From: Eumeta japonica
Lineage: Eukaryota > Arthropoda > Insecta > Lepidoptera > Psychidae
Assembly (NCBI GenBank): GCA_005406025.1
Contig: BGZK01000072.1
Span: 186,001-250,000, forward strand
Direction of reading: 5' to 3'
DNA: 64,000 nt
How positions within the stretch are numbered: the first letter of the stretch is position 1; every line of letters starts with the position of its first letter. Under the pieces are notes generated by a model. It ran no database searches. It was given only the letters and a program-made list of their open reading frames with translations, and had not been told where the DNA came from. Of the stretch, positions 44,726-57,429 are shown piece after piece. Made by a program: the position numbers and the translations under genes.

Positions 44726-45470
44726 TTTCCTACCAAAGGTACTTTATTATTCGTTTAGTTTCTACTCGCTTAAGATTTAAAATGGTCACAGCAATTAGTG
44801 GCTATTTTAAACTCTCCACAATTCAGCCGCTGCGACGGCTCGCTCCTTTTGGCAGGGATTTGTCGCTTAGTAGTTGAGGTAGTACGTGGGTGAACTTTAA
44901 TATAAATATAAGAACGTAGTATTTCAGATTTTAGCTTTCCGCTCTAGAAGCTTAGTCTGCCACAATTTCTAACCCACATAAAAAAGGAGATTTTCAATTC
45001 GTCTGTAAGTATTTTATATATGTATTAATGATAACATTATCACTAGACACTCAAGTTCTCCCGCTTTTCGGTTAAGTAAGGAAAAATTTGAAATCTTATA
45101 AATCTTTGAAACCAACCGATTTAATAGCTGACCTGGCCAAAGTGTGAAATCAAAAGTAATTTCCACTCCAACTAATAATGCACGACCCTGGAAGGATTAT
45201 CAGTGCCAACGAGAAATTCGCGATTGGATCTGATTTTCCGTTTTATCCATGTAAAATTAAAGACCACCTAATCAATTATTTGAATATATTTATTATTGTT
45301 TAAAGCTATGACTAAAAGTTAAATAGACAATGAAATTTAGTTACCTAATTACTAACAAATTATTAAATAAGAAAAGCAAAAACCGCCTTCAAAAACCTGG
45401 TAATAATTAAATAATTAGTTATTTCTGGAGTCGATGCCAGTTAAAGAAAGCAAGGTAAATTAAAAATGAA
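44726..45470. other. Mixed DNA, mostly AT-rich
   Basis: A small GC-richer patch at 44815-44895 contains CAGCCGCTGCGACGGCTCGC. No gene seen. Confidence 0.3.
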
Positions 45471-45499
45471 CTATGGAAAGCAAAAACACAAAAATTTAT

Positions 45500-45620
45500 A
45501 AGTTTTGGCGATCTCGCGTATGGTCAGGCGATCGCGACGTGAAGAAGGCCGAGGGATGAGCGGGGCGAGCCCGCGTACAAGAGACTGATGCAGATTCATT
45601 CGTTGCTAAGCTAGGGATTA
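45500..45620. other. Short GC-richer island
   Basis: GGCGATCTCGCGTATGGTCAGGCGATCGCGACG and GAGCGGGGCGAGCCCGCG stand out; GGGGCGAGCCCGCG is partly self-complementary. No frame or repeat family recognised. Confidence 0.25.
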
Positions 45621-46170
45621 GTCAACAGTGTTCCTTAGATTTAAAAAAATTGTATTTTTGGATTTATCTATGTGATTGTCTATAATTTATAGTCGTTTCA
45701 ATATAAATTTTATAGTGATAAAATTATAAAACAAAATAACCAAACTCAATAAATAATTGTATCAACAAAGTATTGAGTCAAAGTGATGTCAAATTATGAA
45801 AATTGATATAAAACCCGCATCTTATATACACCTATAGTCGGCACCAACATCAAAAAACAACGAATTATTTCACTATTTTAAGGTTTTTAAAAGCGCTTTT
45901 TTTTTTTTGAAAATCTATTTTATTTTAAACGTGTTCTTCCAAGCAAAGAATCAGGTTTTTCTTTCGACATCACAAAAAAAATCATTAATGAATTTTATTC
46001 GTGGTCAAGAATCAAATCCGACAACTTAACATAGAAGGCTGGATCAATCGACCACTGCTGTGCGTAAACATATATTTTTTATTATTTAGAAATACGAAAA
46101 CGAAATAATGGATAAGTACTGAAAGCTTTCCATGTCTACGATAATCGAAACTTTTATTATAAGTTTTTTG
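45621..46170. other. AT-rich DNA
   Basis: Nothing recognised. Confidence 0.4.
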
Positions 46171-46174
46171 TTAA

Positions 46175-46420
46175 GCAGTGATATAAATATCCGCACGCCA
46201 TGGTGCGAATGGAAGGGGTGGGTAGGGGAGGCGGTCACGTCATGCTCTACGACAATAAACGTACGGCTTTTAATGGTGCCTTTGTTGATGTACACCAATT
46301 ACTATCAGCGATGGCAATTACTCGCAGCGCGTACACAATGGCCCTTTAGGCGTGCGCCTGCGCTAGTTATGACGTTAACGACAGCGTTAGCCTCATTATG
46401 TCCATTCGTTTAAACACCGT
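46175..46420. other. GC-richer island, candidate conserved non-coding DNA
   Basis: Mixed sequence including GGAAGGGGTGGGTAGGGGAGGCGG and GCGTGCGCCTGCGC. The plus frame 46132-46413 is open across it but shows no domain. Flanks are AT-rich. Confidence 0.3.
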
Positions 46421-48440
46421 TTTATTGAAGCAGATGTGTAAGTAGATTATAAGTCTGATTGAATATAGCCATTAATCATTTCTGTTTGCTTACTGAATTT
46501 GTGGTGACATTTACGTATGTAATCCAGCATTGTAAGTAATCTCCACTGTAAAGTTACGGAAGTCGTCTCGGTAAAAGAAAATATTTTATAATTGCAATAT
46601 CAAATATCTTTCAAATTAATCTTAATTATACAGTCCCGCCAGTCCCGCGATATATATTATTGTCTATTATAATTCACGAATTTTACCCTGTAAATACACT
46701 ATAATTTCAAGACTGATATGTAAATGCCCCCGTATGCAATGCGGAACAGGCCCGAGCTGAGTGCATTATGCCGCCGGAATCATCCTAGCAGAACCGGGAC
46801 ATTATGTTTCTGGTTTTAAAATTTATTGCTAGACAACGATTGTAATTTACTGTTTTCTGTTTGAACAATTTCAGTTCTGTCTATGTTTTTATAACACGTT
46901 TTATGGACGGTACATTTTAATTTTTTTGCGTTTCTTAGGATGTCGTCATAACAATGATATTTCATTGAAATTCCTTTCAATGTTGAAAAATTAAAGAAGT
47001 TAAAAAAATTTGTGCTGCAATAAAGCCTGTAAACTTTGTCTTAAAGTTACCCGAAGTAATTTAATATCATGAAAAATGTCCGTAGATCGAGGCATGTTTC
47101 CGAAGCGTACAATAGATAATTTAATCAGGTTTTATATTATTTGAACCTCTGAGTTATTCACAAAAGACTAAATACATATAATAGTGAATCGATTCGAAAC
47201 CATTAAAATTTTTAAATAACGTGTATTTTCAACATACGTGGAAAATTTATGAATTACGCAAAGTGAGTTTTACCTACAAGATTAAATTTAAATAAACTAA
47301 ATACCTTACAAATAAGCAAAAAAAAGAGGGAAAATTTCTCAAATATTCATTTAGATTCAGGAACCAACAATAAAGAATCCAACTTCTTAGATCTTCCAAC
47401 CTATTGAGGATATTTTGTGCCACCAATGAATAAACCGTACATTATGTCTGCAACGTGTGCCCGTGCGCTTGTAGGTCATTCCACAGAGAGTCAGTCAACT
47501 TACATTTGAACGAGCCATACATGGTATTTGTGTTCACACGTCGTCAAATTGTAAATGGTATAACTCACTTCGGTGTATGAAACTGTATAAATGTAGTTTG
47601 CTTCACGGTATGTTCAAATATTATAAATAGAGACGTTGCATATAGACAATTACGTAGGAATACAATGATGTGTTTTTTGCGGTTTATGTGACCAGCGTAT
47701 CCGACAGTGGATGTGTAGTTCTACTTGTTTAGACATGATGGTGCGATCATGTTATCCAAATCTTATAACTTTTATGTAAGTACAAGCATTCTTTGAGTTC
47801 GTAATAGTTTCCCACGCACACACTCACACATAAACACATGCAACTCAATCCATTGAGTAACCCCATAACGAAAAGGCTCTATTTCTGAAGGCGCTCTATT
47901 TTATAGAAATACGAATTTGGAAAGGTAAACTTTATATAAAACAACTTTGCAGTTTCATTAATATACTGCTATTATTTTCAAATAGATATTTATTCCAATC
48001 TCGTGAGTTATATTTTTATAGCTTAAGTTGTTATTGCTATAATATTATTTTGTAATGGACACGTAGATCAAAAAATAAGTTGGCAAAGGGAATAATTTGC
48101 GAATTAGTAACCATTCACAAACTGGACATTTCTGAAAAAAATCACGAACTAGAAATTTGTAGACAATATCGATTAATAGGTACAATAACGCGAACTTTGT
48201 TAAGAAGAAAAATGTTTAATTTACCATCAGTTTTTTGTACCTCTGTGTTTTAATTTAAATAATATCATCTAACATATTTGTAAACTATTTACTTTAAGAT
48301 ACTAATAACAGCATAGATTTTATCAGCAAAAAATAGAAACCAATGTTCTTTAAATTCAATACGTTAAAATTCACTTTCCAGTTAACGCCCAAAGCTTAAA
48401 TTTAAAAGACATATTATCCAATACACGTAAATAAATTATT
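46421..48440. other. Mostly AT-rich DNA, no gene recognised
   Basis: Small mixed patches occur at 46715-46805 (CCCGAGCTGAGTGCATTATGCCGCCGG) and 47420-47730. A short CA-rich run lies at 47813-47845. No protein similarity or repeat ends were recognised. Confidence 0.4.
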
Positions 48441-48484
48441 GAAGGATTTATTTTGAGAGTTAAGGATGAAATTCACCTAGCAAG

Positions 48485-48676
48485 ATGAATAATCAACTCG
48501 AATATGACTCGCCGCCTCCAGTTATTCTAAACAACTCAAACTCGAGAAACCTGGAAGTTCAGCAGTTAGCACCAACAGCACACCGGCATCGAATCGAGCA
48601 AACTAATAATGTATATTATTGTATTTCAATTCTGTCATTTTCTATGCCGAAGTGGAGGCGTTTATTTTCGACATAG
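48485..48676 (+). CDS. Possible small ORF or first coding exon, unproven
   Basis: A 63-codon frame starting at ATG in CAAGATGAA context, close to the insect consensus. The first 40 codons (MNNQLEYDSPPPVILNN..., QQLAPTAHRHRIEQ) are polar and proline/glutamine-rich and use codons unlike the AT-driven random frames around it. After about 48610 the frame becomes AT-driven (NNVYYCISIL), so if real, coding may end at a splice donor; the candidate AAT|GTATAT at 48609 is weak. No domain is recognised and there is no partner exon in the window. Confidence 0.2.
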   Translation: MNNQLEYDSPPPVILNNSNSRNLEVQQLAPTAHRHRIEQTNNVYYCISILSFSMPKWRRLFST

Positions 48677-50235
48677 CACATATTTGTTGTTTAGAAGCAA
48701 ATAAAAATCGAAAACTAATGCCCGTGTGTGTAATATTTTTTGTAGTCATATGTCGTCGTAGATCGTGTCAATCTACGTAGTTATTATAACGCTGAATCTA
48801 TTCTTGCTTAACCTCTCCTTTTTTTGTCCTAAACTTTACCGCCCGCTTCTCTCACACTAAGAAGTGAACGAGTGAACATTTAAGTAAGTATATATAAATA
48901 CATGTGCTATGTAGCATATGTGGAACGTTGTATTTTAATTCCTTACTTATATACATACGTGGGTGATCAGGGTATAAAAAATCGGATAAGCTAGTTTGAA
49001 ATCTATGAATATGTTTACAACTATGTTTTTTTAAATCTGACTCAAATTTGTTTCTGATAACTAAAACAACTGCAAATATACGTAAGTTTGCATGCACAAT
49101 ATTGAGAGGTTCGCCAACTTATTTTAAAACCATAAACTCATTATAGGAAAATCTATGAGCAAATACTCTTACCATTATGTCACAAAAAAAATTACGTATT
49201 GTAGTTTTTTCTTTTTTTCCAAATATAGACTCGGTATTTTCGGAGACAAAGGGGGAATGGTCAACTTCCATCGTTTATTTTAAATAAAAGTACCTATTCT
49301 AAACTTATAATATAAAAAACATATATATTTGAGTTCTTCTCGTTCAATATATCAAACGATACAGTTCTTTTTTTTATTTTTTTAAATTGACTTCCAAAAG
49401 CGACTAGGTATTACAAATTCGTTTATTAACGTTATATATTCATGTTTGGGTCACATAAATTTATATGTGTCAAATAACTTTTATAAGAATATAAACAAAA
49501 TATCTTCAAAACTCCATTTAAATAATTACTTAAACAGACATCAAACCATTTGTTTTAGTAGAAGATTTCAACAGAAGACAAATCAGGCACAGTTATTGTT
49601 CTTAGACGAGATCTATTTGGCACAATATTTAACGATTTATATTCATATTTATATATTATACTATTCTTTTTCTTTGCTTGAACTGGAACCAACTCCTGAA
49701 ATAAGTAATTAATTGTTTGTGGAATCTGCTTAAACAATTATTGAAATAGATTTTTGAAGGCGACTTTTTTAATTTTATGAAAGTTTTTTTTTTCAAGTTT
49801 TTTCAGTTATCGAGCAATTATAGCTTTGTGATTCCATTAGAAACTTTGCTTGGGAATTAAACCATGGTTAAAGAAATTGGTTAAGCATCTTCTTTTCTTA
49901 TGTACAAAACACGTGGAAATGCAATATTCCGATCTCGAATTAATTGTCAGCTGATAATGATTCTAGGGTCTTTATATTATTGACATAATAACTAAATAAG
50001 TTATTCTTATTATTTATATTATAAAACTTTTATAGTTTATGTAGATCGTTTTTTCATTCATTTCACATTAAATGAATTCACTATCCTACTGTTATCGGTA
50101 GTTATCCAGTTTCTGCTAAGATTGTCACGTTGAAATTATATTAATTAAAACGTATAGATTAGTAAATAATTAATAACAAATATTTATTGAGATTAAACGA
50201 ATGCATAAAATAAACGCTTTCATTTCAATAACTAA
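48677..50235. other. AT-rich DNA
   Basis: Nothing recognised. Frames 48852-49097 (minus) and 49446-49712 (plus) are AT-driven and without domains. Confidence 0.4.
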
Positions 50236-50239
50236 TCCA

Positions 50240-50550
50240 AAATTGTAAAAGGCGGAAAGGTATATACGCCCTTGCATTAAAGTTAGTTAATATCGACAGG
50301 GATCTAAAACCGCTTTAAAACTATCTGAACAATTTTAATAGTTAAAACGGTAGCAAAATTTACGCTCCAAAGAGAATATAGGGGGGTCTTATTCGATCAT
50401 AGGGATCGATAACAAACCCTTATAAACTTAAAGTTAAATGTCAAAATGAAATATAAAATAATTAAAAATTTAATTGAATTAACCTTTACGACGGTCTCCG
50501 ACAAATTGAACCTTAACGGAGGGCCGTAATAAAACGAAAAGGATCGAATA
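50240..50550. other. Mixed-composition island, candidate conserved non-coding DNA
   Basis: Includes AGGCGGAAAGGTATATACGCCC, GAATATAGGGGGGTCTTATTCGATCATAGGGATCGAT and CCTTTACGACGGTCTCCGAC. Flanks are very AT-rich. No frame or repeat family. Confidence 0.25.
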
Positions 50551-51090
50551 GAAAGAAAAAATGTTAATTTATGAGCAATTAATATTCATAAAGTGTCCTT
50601 TAAAATTATGTAAAACGTAAGCATTGTTTAATTTGAGGTCCTTATAATTCATTGCATTCGTCCATTATTAATAATTTGTTTTATATCAAACTGAAAATAA
50701 ATGGTTTATTAAATATTAAAATATTTGTCTTGAAGGCACAATTATTTGTAAGTTATGATTTTTTCATGCAAATTATGCGCGAAATAATACTTTCACAAAA
50801 TTAGTAATATTATTAATTTTATTTGATGCACATTATTTTTACAACCTTTTTAGACTGCACTGCAAACAAATTGTGCAATAAGCGGACTTGTGACACTAAA
50901 CATCGTAGTAGTCGTTATGAATCTTTACAAAAATGTAGAAACAAACATTCTAGATACATCTGCAATTACCTAAAAAAGCTATCCTACTTAATTGCCAGAA
51001 GCAGTTTCAATTCCAGATATATAATAAATTCGAATCGAATCGAATCGCCAAATCAATTTACATGAATTGGAGAACTTCTGACAAGGCCAC
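50551..51090. other. AT-rich DNA with a short CGAAT run
   Basis: TCGAATCGAATCGAATCG at about 51030-51047 is a short pentanucleotide microsatellite. The plus frame 50823-51065 is not supported by any domain. Confidence 0.4.
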
Positions 51091-51499
51091 CACCTATAAT
51101 CATAACAACAACATAATAATCATAACAATCAATAATAACAAGACCAACTATAATCCATAATACCTGGTTTTATATTTTCTCCAATTTCGTTATACGATAT
51201 TGAACACTATTATTGAACAGAAAGCAACCGTGATCCATCCTGCTTCGTATCAAAGATATATATAATCTCGAATATGTTTTGGATGCACTCCTCATGATGA
51301 TCCAGATAACACCTTAACCAGAATTAGGAATTTCTTACAATATTGCGTTATCTCAATAATATGTGTGCAACCATAAGCCTAAAGTATTTAACACAATCTG
51401 AGTAAATTAATGTTGATACATCAAATGTATTTGGTAATTTTTTTCTTTTTCCTCGTGTCAAAAAATTTAATTTAGTTTTATTACTGGACATTTGTAAAC

Positions 51500-52100
51500 C
51501 CAATGCATCTAATACTTGAAGATTACAATTTAATGAAGTTTGGATATAATTTACATAATTTAATGTCTTTATCTTTTACATAAATAACAAAATCATCGGC
51601 ATATTGGATAATACATAGATTTTGTGCTAAGAAACGGCAGACTTTGTATGTGGCTATGTCAAAAAGAAACGGTGAAATTCTATTCCCTTTTTTTTTTGGT
51701 TTTCTGGTGATTATTGTTTCTCTATTTTCAGATGTGACTATTAAATATATTTCACTTAATAATGACCAAAGATATTTGCAGTAACTATTTCCAACTTGTA
51801 ATTAGTCTAATAATACTTCAGAAACTTTCGATAACAATATTATTACAGGCATTCTGAATATATAAGAAGGAAGTCAATGTTGGTTAATTTTCTAAAAAAT
51901 CCGTTTGAATATACGTGACCAAACGATTTAGACAAGCTACACATGATTGTGATTTTCTAAAATCAGCTATGTAAAGGGATAATATTTAATTATTCTTGAC
52001 ATATCACTTTAAACGTCTTAACATCTTATTGTGGAAAATTTTGCATACATATGACATCAAAGATATAGATCGGAGTTTAGGGTTTGCAGAACCATGATTT
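51500..52100 (-). pseudogene. I-like reverse transcriptase, palm fragment
   Basis: Minus-strand translation gives YCKYLWSLLSEIYLIV, then TRKPKKKGNRISPFLFDIAT (position of the conserved PQG-S-LSP-LF block), then LCIIQYADDFVIYVKDKD with the intact YADD catalytic box at 51592-51603. These blocks sit in one uninterrupted frame at about 51560-51780, although the PQG motif has become KKK-G. N-terminal RT blocks further right (52100-52800) are too decayed for me to read. Confidence 0.75.
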
Positions 52101-52875
52101 TGGTATAGATAGAATTATTATTATAACCTTTGGTATAGATAGCATTAAAACATTGCTGTTGTGCTGGAACAATACTGGATAGAAAAATCAAATTATGTAG
52201 TCATAAAAGAAATTTTTTGCTTCTACTAGAAGATTATAAATCATACTCTATATAATTACATCATCACCAAGTCCTGTATCATTCTTTTTTAAATAGCTCT
52301 CTGATTCCGTTGAAGGAAAATCTGATTCTAATATATTATTTGTGGATGTAATGTTTGGATGTTTATTCGTTACAGAATCTTAAGTGAGAGATAATAACAG
52401 TTATTTCTATTTATCTATCGAAACAAAACGCCTTTGCTTTTTAATATCTTTCATTTATTTTATTGTTCTCCACATTTCACATTCTGTCATATTCTCATCT
52501 ATTGAATTACAAAAGGTATGTCAGTACAATGGCTTGGCTTGCCGTCTGAGTTTTTGACTCCAGTACAGTGAAATTATCGGGTGTTGGATTGTGTCTAAAT
52601 TTACCAAGCGCTAATCTTTTCTAAGCTATTGTCTTTGATATAGACAGACTCTAATAACTCAGAGGTTTGAATTTAGATTCTTGAATATTACATATTCTAA
52701 TTAAAGGAACATTGACCTATGCAGCAGTTTTAAGTTGAACAAGGAGATACATTTTCTGTATATTTAATGCATCCGATAGGTTAAAATTATCAATTTTATC
52801 TGAACTAAATCACGCTATTAGACTATCATTGAATGCTGTACACTCAATCTTTTTAAAATTCCATCTTTTATCAAT

Positions 52876-53980
52876 TTAAGGAATGATCGTATTTAATTTA
52901 ATCGTCAAATAATCGCTACCTAGATTTTTATTCATAACTCTCCACTCAAAACTTAAAGCAATGTCACTGAAGACAAACAAGCTATCTGACAATGTTTTTT
53001 GTAGAGCTTCGCTAACCAATTTAAATCTTGTGTTTGAACCATCGTTGAGAAAAATGTAACCATTTTCTAATGAAGAGTCGGCAAGCTGTTTTCTTTTCGA
53101 ATCTGATCTACAAGACCAGTTCCTATCAGTACCGTTAAAGTCACCACATATTAATGTTTTTTGAATTTGAATTTGAGCAAAGTGTAAAAAGTTCAATACA
53201 GTTTGATGTCTATGTTGTGACAGAGGATAGACATACATAGTGTTCACGCCCTTTTCCCTTTGTTAAAATTGTAGTTTGTATACCTTAAACCATAGACAAC
53301 AGACGGACGCGGGGCGATGTAAACAGCGCGACAAGAAACGTCATACTTTAATATTAAGACAACGTAGAGAGCGGAGCGAACGGTCGATGCATGAACGCTC
53401 AGATGTAAAACAAAAAACATGAGACGGTGTAGGATTGATGCAGTTTTCATATGAAATCATATTTACGGGAGTCAAAAATAAAACTACAGTGCCACTATAT
53501 GATTGCGACTCGACTGGATACTTGGAACGAGCGTCAACGAAATCTAGGTCAACTCCGAACTGACACTCCTCAGGCTGTCCGAGCGTGCACACATTGGAAC
53601 AATGTCATGTATATATTAGCAGTTATGCAATGCGACTTAAACAACTTCTATAGCGGGGTGTCGTAATTGAATTGTTTTTAAGTGACTTCTAATTGATCTA
53701 TGCACAGTATTGCTACCTCATAATAAGAATAATTTCTGTTATTTCTGTAGATATCATTATTTCGTATACGTATATTGTCGTGCGAGTATAACCATATTTA
53801 ACTCAAAATAGCCACATAGATTTTTTTCTTTAATCAGAAGTTATCGGAAACTTACCAATTTGAGCATCAAGTTATGTTCATTCCATTGTAGAATATTAAC
53901 GTTAATATTATAACAATTTGTATCAACATAATTTATGTCAAAAATATCCATAATTGTCTCAAACATTATTTGGCTCGATA
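52876..53980 (-). pseudogene. I-like AP endonuclease, broken
   Basis: The start of the domain is visible near 53900-53950 as NINVNILQWNEHNLMLKLVSF, and further on as IYRNNRNYSYYEVAIL near 53750 (family Y-R-x-D-R-x-x-x-Y-G-G-V-A-I-L). The C-terminal half is an open frame from 53247 to 52876 with KTLICGDFNGTDRNWSC (GDFN metal-binding motif intact), FLNDGSNTRF and NLGSDYLTIKL (SDHLTI block with Tyr for His, a lost catalytic residue). Between 53255 and 53580 the sequence is GC-richer and does not match the domain, suggesting a small insertion. Confidence 0.8.
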
Positions 53981-54239
53981 AATAACTATTTATAAAGACT
54001 TTACTTTAATCAAAGAACACCACAAATATAGCACAATTTTTTCTTTTGTCGATTTTTTTGACATCCAAATAGCGTAAATATATTTGCTCGCAATTTCTTC
54101 AGCTCTAATCTTCCATGTTTATAATACAAACATAATCTATAATCTTAATATCACCACTATATGTTAAACTTTTTAATTCATCTTCTGTTTTTCCACGTTC
54201 ATTGATATTTTCATCTGCATTTTGAACCACTATTTATTT

Positions 54240-55250
54240 CTTTCCTTGACTTTTTGTATTTTTTTGAGTCTTTACTTCCCTGAATCCTATATTTCATTCT
54301 GGGCTAGCTTATTTATGGATTTCAACATTTATAAGAACTTTAGTATATGTTGGGCGGATAATACCATTTCTAACTTTCATTGGTATTTCCAAAGGTTGAA
54401 AGGTTTTCATCGGCTTCTCTCTCTGATTTGCCCATACTACAATCCGGAGAGCGTTTCTGTAGGTAATATACTACCTACTCATAACATTATGTATTTCTTT
54501 TTCTTTATTATGCGTTGGACAAGATCTGTCTAAAACAAGATGAAGGTCTTTAAAATTAAGGAATTTGAATGTTTTTAAATCGTAATTTAAGTGCTCCAAA
54601 CTCCCGCATTTAGGACATAATATTTTCTTCCTTGGGCATACTCTGATTATACGTTCAAACTTCGAACATCCTGAAAATTAAGTTACAGAACAAATATATT
54701 TGTGTACGGTGAATTGGTATTCATATGCGGACACATTGGTAGGCAACATGTTACCCTCAAAACATATTCTCACTTTTTCACTTTCCATCAAAGTATAAAC
54801 GTTTCAGCCTATTTACTGCTAAAATCTTTATTTTTCATTTCAAAATCTTTAAAATTTCTTTTTCAATGAATTCTTAATCCACGCCTCACATCGATGCATG
54901 TAGATATAATAGTCGTTTCTAACATTTTTCCGATAATTACAATCAAGCTGGTTGAATTTTTTAATTTTTACCAGTTTAGTTGCATTATTACTATTCTCGA
55001 AGCAAATGAGAATATTGAAGGGAGATTTAAATTTAATCTTGCTTATTTTACAAATATTCTTATTTTTTAGTAATTTTGTCAAAGCCATTTGTTGTGGTAG
55101 TTTTTCTGTAGACGTAACGCAATTTGCAAATTTCGATATCACTTTGGATTTAATTAAACTTTCAACTTGATACTGATTCAAAGAATCACGTCTTAATTGA
55201 AGTTTTTTCCTTTTTCTTACTTCTACAAAACCATTTTCACTATTAGTATC
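54240..55250 (-). pseudogene. I-like ORF1 (gag) remnant
   Basis: The minus frame 55181-54849 has a basic, nucleic-acid-binding character with KFKSPFNILICFENSNNATKL, followed by RNDYYIYMHRCEAWIKNS. Continuing leftwards near 54620-54570 is CPKCGSLEHLNYDL, a zinc knuckle whose fourth ligand is missing (Cys-Cys-His only). Then comes DRSCPTHNKEKEIHNVM near 54490-54535, matching the C-terminal part of I-clade ORF1 proteins. ORF1 binds the element RNA and forms the RNP. The plus-strand frames at 54222-54533 and 54952-55170 are antisense shadows of it. Confidence 0.7.
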
Positions 55251-55260
55251 TTCTTTTATC

Positions 55261-55695
55261 TAAAGTCATGAAAAAAATCTCATTGAATTATACACTTTAG
55301 TTACATATTCATTAAAAAATATTGATTAAAAATAATGGGCCCAAAAAAAACTTAAAACCAATTTCGAAAATCTATTAAAATAATTAATTGGATACAAAGT
55401 CAATGCTAACTAAAACAAGGCCAAAAAAAAAATGTCAACAACCATTTTATATCTCATTTAGTAGGTGTTGCTAAAGTTTTACTAAAACCATCTTTTTACA
55501 AAACTCATCCAATCTCGTTACCATTCGTTGTCAAAATGTTAAAAAATGTTTACAATTTTAACGGAAAATATTATGCAGAAATGGACTTAATTCATAAATT
55601 TCGTAATAAAAAACCAAAAACTTTCCTGACAAATCTTATTTATAATGTATAGAGAATACAAATGATAAACTACCAACAAAGCAAATTATTCAGTA
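55261..55695. other. AT-rich DNA
   Basis: Nothing recognised. Confidence 0.4.
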
Positions 55696-55699
55696 GTCT

Positions 55700-55965
55700 A
55701 TACAGATAAATAATACTTCCGCTCTGGTTTCGCAGATTGTTTGTGAAGTTCGCAAAGAGCGAGGCATCGAGTGTAATTTGGCCCCTAAATAATTGCCTTT
55801 ATTGCAAGTTCCAGTTTAGAATCTGTCCCGGGAGATCCGTTTTCGAATTACTCCACTTTTACTATTAATTAAACGTCTTCAAAACCTCGTTAAGAGCCGT
55901 CTATCGACTCTCCCTAATGAAATAAAGGGGGTGTTATTTTTGTTGAGGAGATTGAAATAAAAGAG
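55700..55965. other. Mixed-composition island, candidate conserved non-coding DNA
   Basis: CTCTGGTTTCGCAGATTGTTTGTGAAG, CTGTCCCGGGAGATCCG and AAGAGCCGTCTATCGACTCTCCC lie in a region flanked by AT-rich sequence and free of repeat motifs. No coding frame. Confidence 0.3.
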
Positions 55966-56340
55966 AATAGTACAATTCAAAAATTTGGATGCATCCCTTG
56001 ACGGATATAATACACTGTATCGCAAATATGTCACTAAAGGTCATCTCAACGTTTACTCATTCGTGAAGAATATATAGTATGTACGAGGCTACATACGTAA
56101 GTAACATTTAATTTTTTTTAATTCGCCACATAGAAACTGTAAAATAATAAAATATATTTTAATTTTAGAAATGGGACTCTGGCAACCATATCATGTATAT
56201 TGCATTCATTTGTCATTTGTTTTTAAAATTGGCAGCAAAAAGAAAATTGTTTGTCTAACGTCAATACAAAATTAACGCAAGAAATTTTTCTTGCAATGAT
56301 TTTCTATGAATTTCGTTGCCATTTAAACTAACAAGAAAAT
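55966..56340. other. AT-rich DNA with a short palindrome
   Basis: GCAAGAAA-TT-TTTCTTGC at 56278-56295 is a perfect 8-bp stem, a few bases before the mariner remnant; it might be part of a decayed terminal repeat. Confidence 0.4.
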
Positions 56341-56365
56341 TATGACAAACTCCTTTGATGAAGTT

Positions 56366-57015
56366 CTATCTTTTGCAACTGTTTATGACTGATTTAATTA
56401 GTTCAAACGTGGTCGCACTAATCTGACTCACGATGTGCGTCAAAGGCGTCTTTCTATGGCGACGACCGAAGACAACATTATTGCTGTGCAGTTCATGATA
56501 GAGACTGATAAAAGAGTGACCTATCAGCAGATTCAGACAAGTTTGAGCATCGGTTTCAGTCAAGTGCACAAGATCTTTCACTAATATTTAGCGCTCAAGT
56601 AGCTTTGTAGTTGGTGAATACCTCATAATTTGACCGACGCTTAAATACTCCGTCGGTGCCGAAATTGATGTAAAGATTTACCGGTGATGACTCGAATAAT
56701 GGGTACGACATGGATTCACGTGACGAAAGCTGTGTTCACTGTTATGATCTCGAAACCAAAAGCTAGTTTGCTCAGTGGGTGTTTCCTTTCGAAAAGTTAA
56801 CTACTAAAGTAAAACAAGGTAGAAGCATCGGTAATAAGATGGTGGCTTCTTTCTTAGGAATGACAGGTTATTACGCAACTATTGTTTTAGAAGATAAAAA
56901 AATAGTCACTGCAGACTGGATTACTATCAATTGTTTACCTCTTGTTTTTGAAAAAGGTAGGGGAAAAACGACCTCACTTTCAGTTCTATTATCACCCTAT
57001 AAATTAAAATTGTAA
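56366..57015 (+). pseudogene. Mariner transposase fragment, second subfamily
   Basis: The plus strand around 56408-56580 translates to LTHDVRQRRLSMATTEDNI, VQFMIETDKRVTYQQIQTSL and QVHKIFH, the DNA-binding region of a mariner transposase. After stops, WIPHNLT appears near 56610. ESCVHCYDLETK near 56725-56760 is the first catalytic region with Asp retained. The open frame 56779-57015 gives GRSIGNKMVASFLGMTGYYATI and VTADWITINCLPLVFEKG. The last catalytic Asp pair (HHDNA...PYSPDLAP) is missing. It differs from the mariners at 24 and 43 kb and resembles the 60-kb copy in type. It is inactive; no terminal repeats were identified. Confidence 0.85.
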
Positions 57016-57425
57016 ATATTGGTGATAGGGTTCCGGAAGGCAAGACTTTTTTAAGGAAATTCCTGCTTATTAAGATCTTATTTTTTACTTTTCAATATCT
57101 GCAAATATTTTTGAGATATTTTCCAAAACTAAAAATCCCTCTTTTTGTTTTCTTTATATCTTTTGCATTTTCTTTTTTATACGGAACTTCAACTTTTTAA
57201 TAAAACTTTCTAAATGCAATTACCTATCGATCATAATTTTCTGAGAAGGCGAACTGGAATTCGAAGAAACGGCACGTGTGAGTTAAACTAGCTATTTGAA
57301 ATACGGAATAAAAACAAGTATGTCTCTTTGTTTATGTCTTGTACTTTAAACATGCAACGCATTTAAACGAGTTCTCATATCATATTACACATTCAGATCC
57401 TAAAGTTCACCAATTTTTATTCGTT
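57016..57425. other. AT-rich DNA
   Basis: Nothing recognised beyond the end of the mariner remnant. Confidence 0.4.
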
Positions 57426-57429
57426 CTAG

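Larger units (their letters stand above)
51095..55260 (-). mobile_element. I-clade-like non-LTR retrotransposon, decayed
   Basis: Reading leftwards: ORF1 with a gag-type zinc knuckle (55250-54240), an endonuclease starting near 53945 and continuing to 52876, a linker, and a reverse transcriptase with a QYADDF box at about 51590-51610. The 3' end is probably the irregular TTGTTAT/TTATGA-rich stretch at 51095-51150 (minus sense), resembling the simple-repeat tails of I-type elements. About 4.2 kb in total, near the length expected for a full element minus its 5' end. All coding regions have stops and shifts. Confidence 0.75.

Noticed and set aside
44875..44884. TGAGGTAGTA, identical to the let-7 seed region
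   Set aside because: The following bases do not match the deeply conserved let-7 sequence and no complementary arm lies nearby, so a chance match is likely.
54222..54533. Plus-strand 103-codon frame rich in Phe and Leu
   Set aside because: Antisense shadow of the I-like ORF1 with its zinc knuckle on the minus strand.
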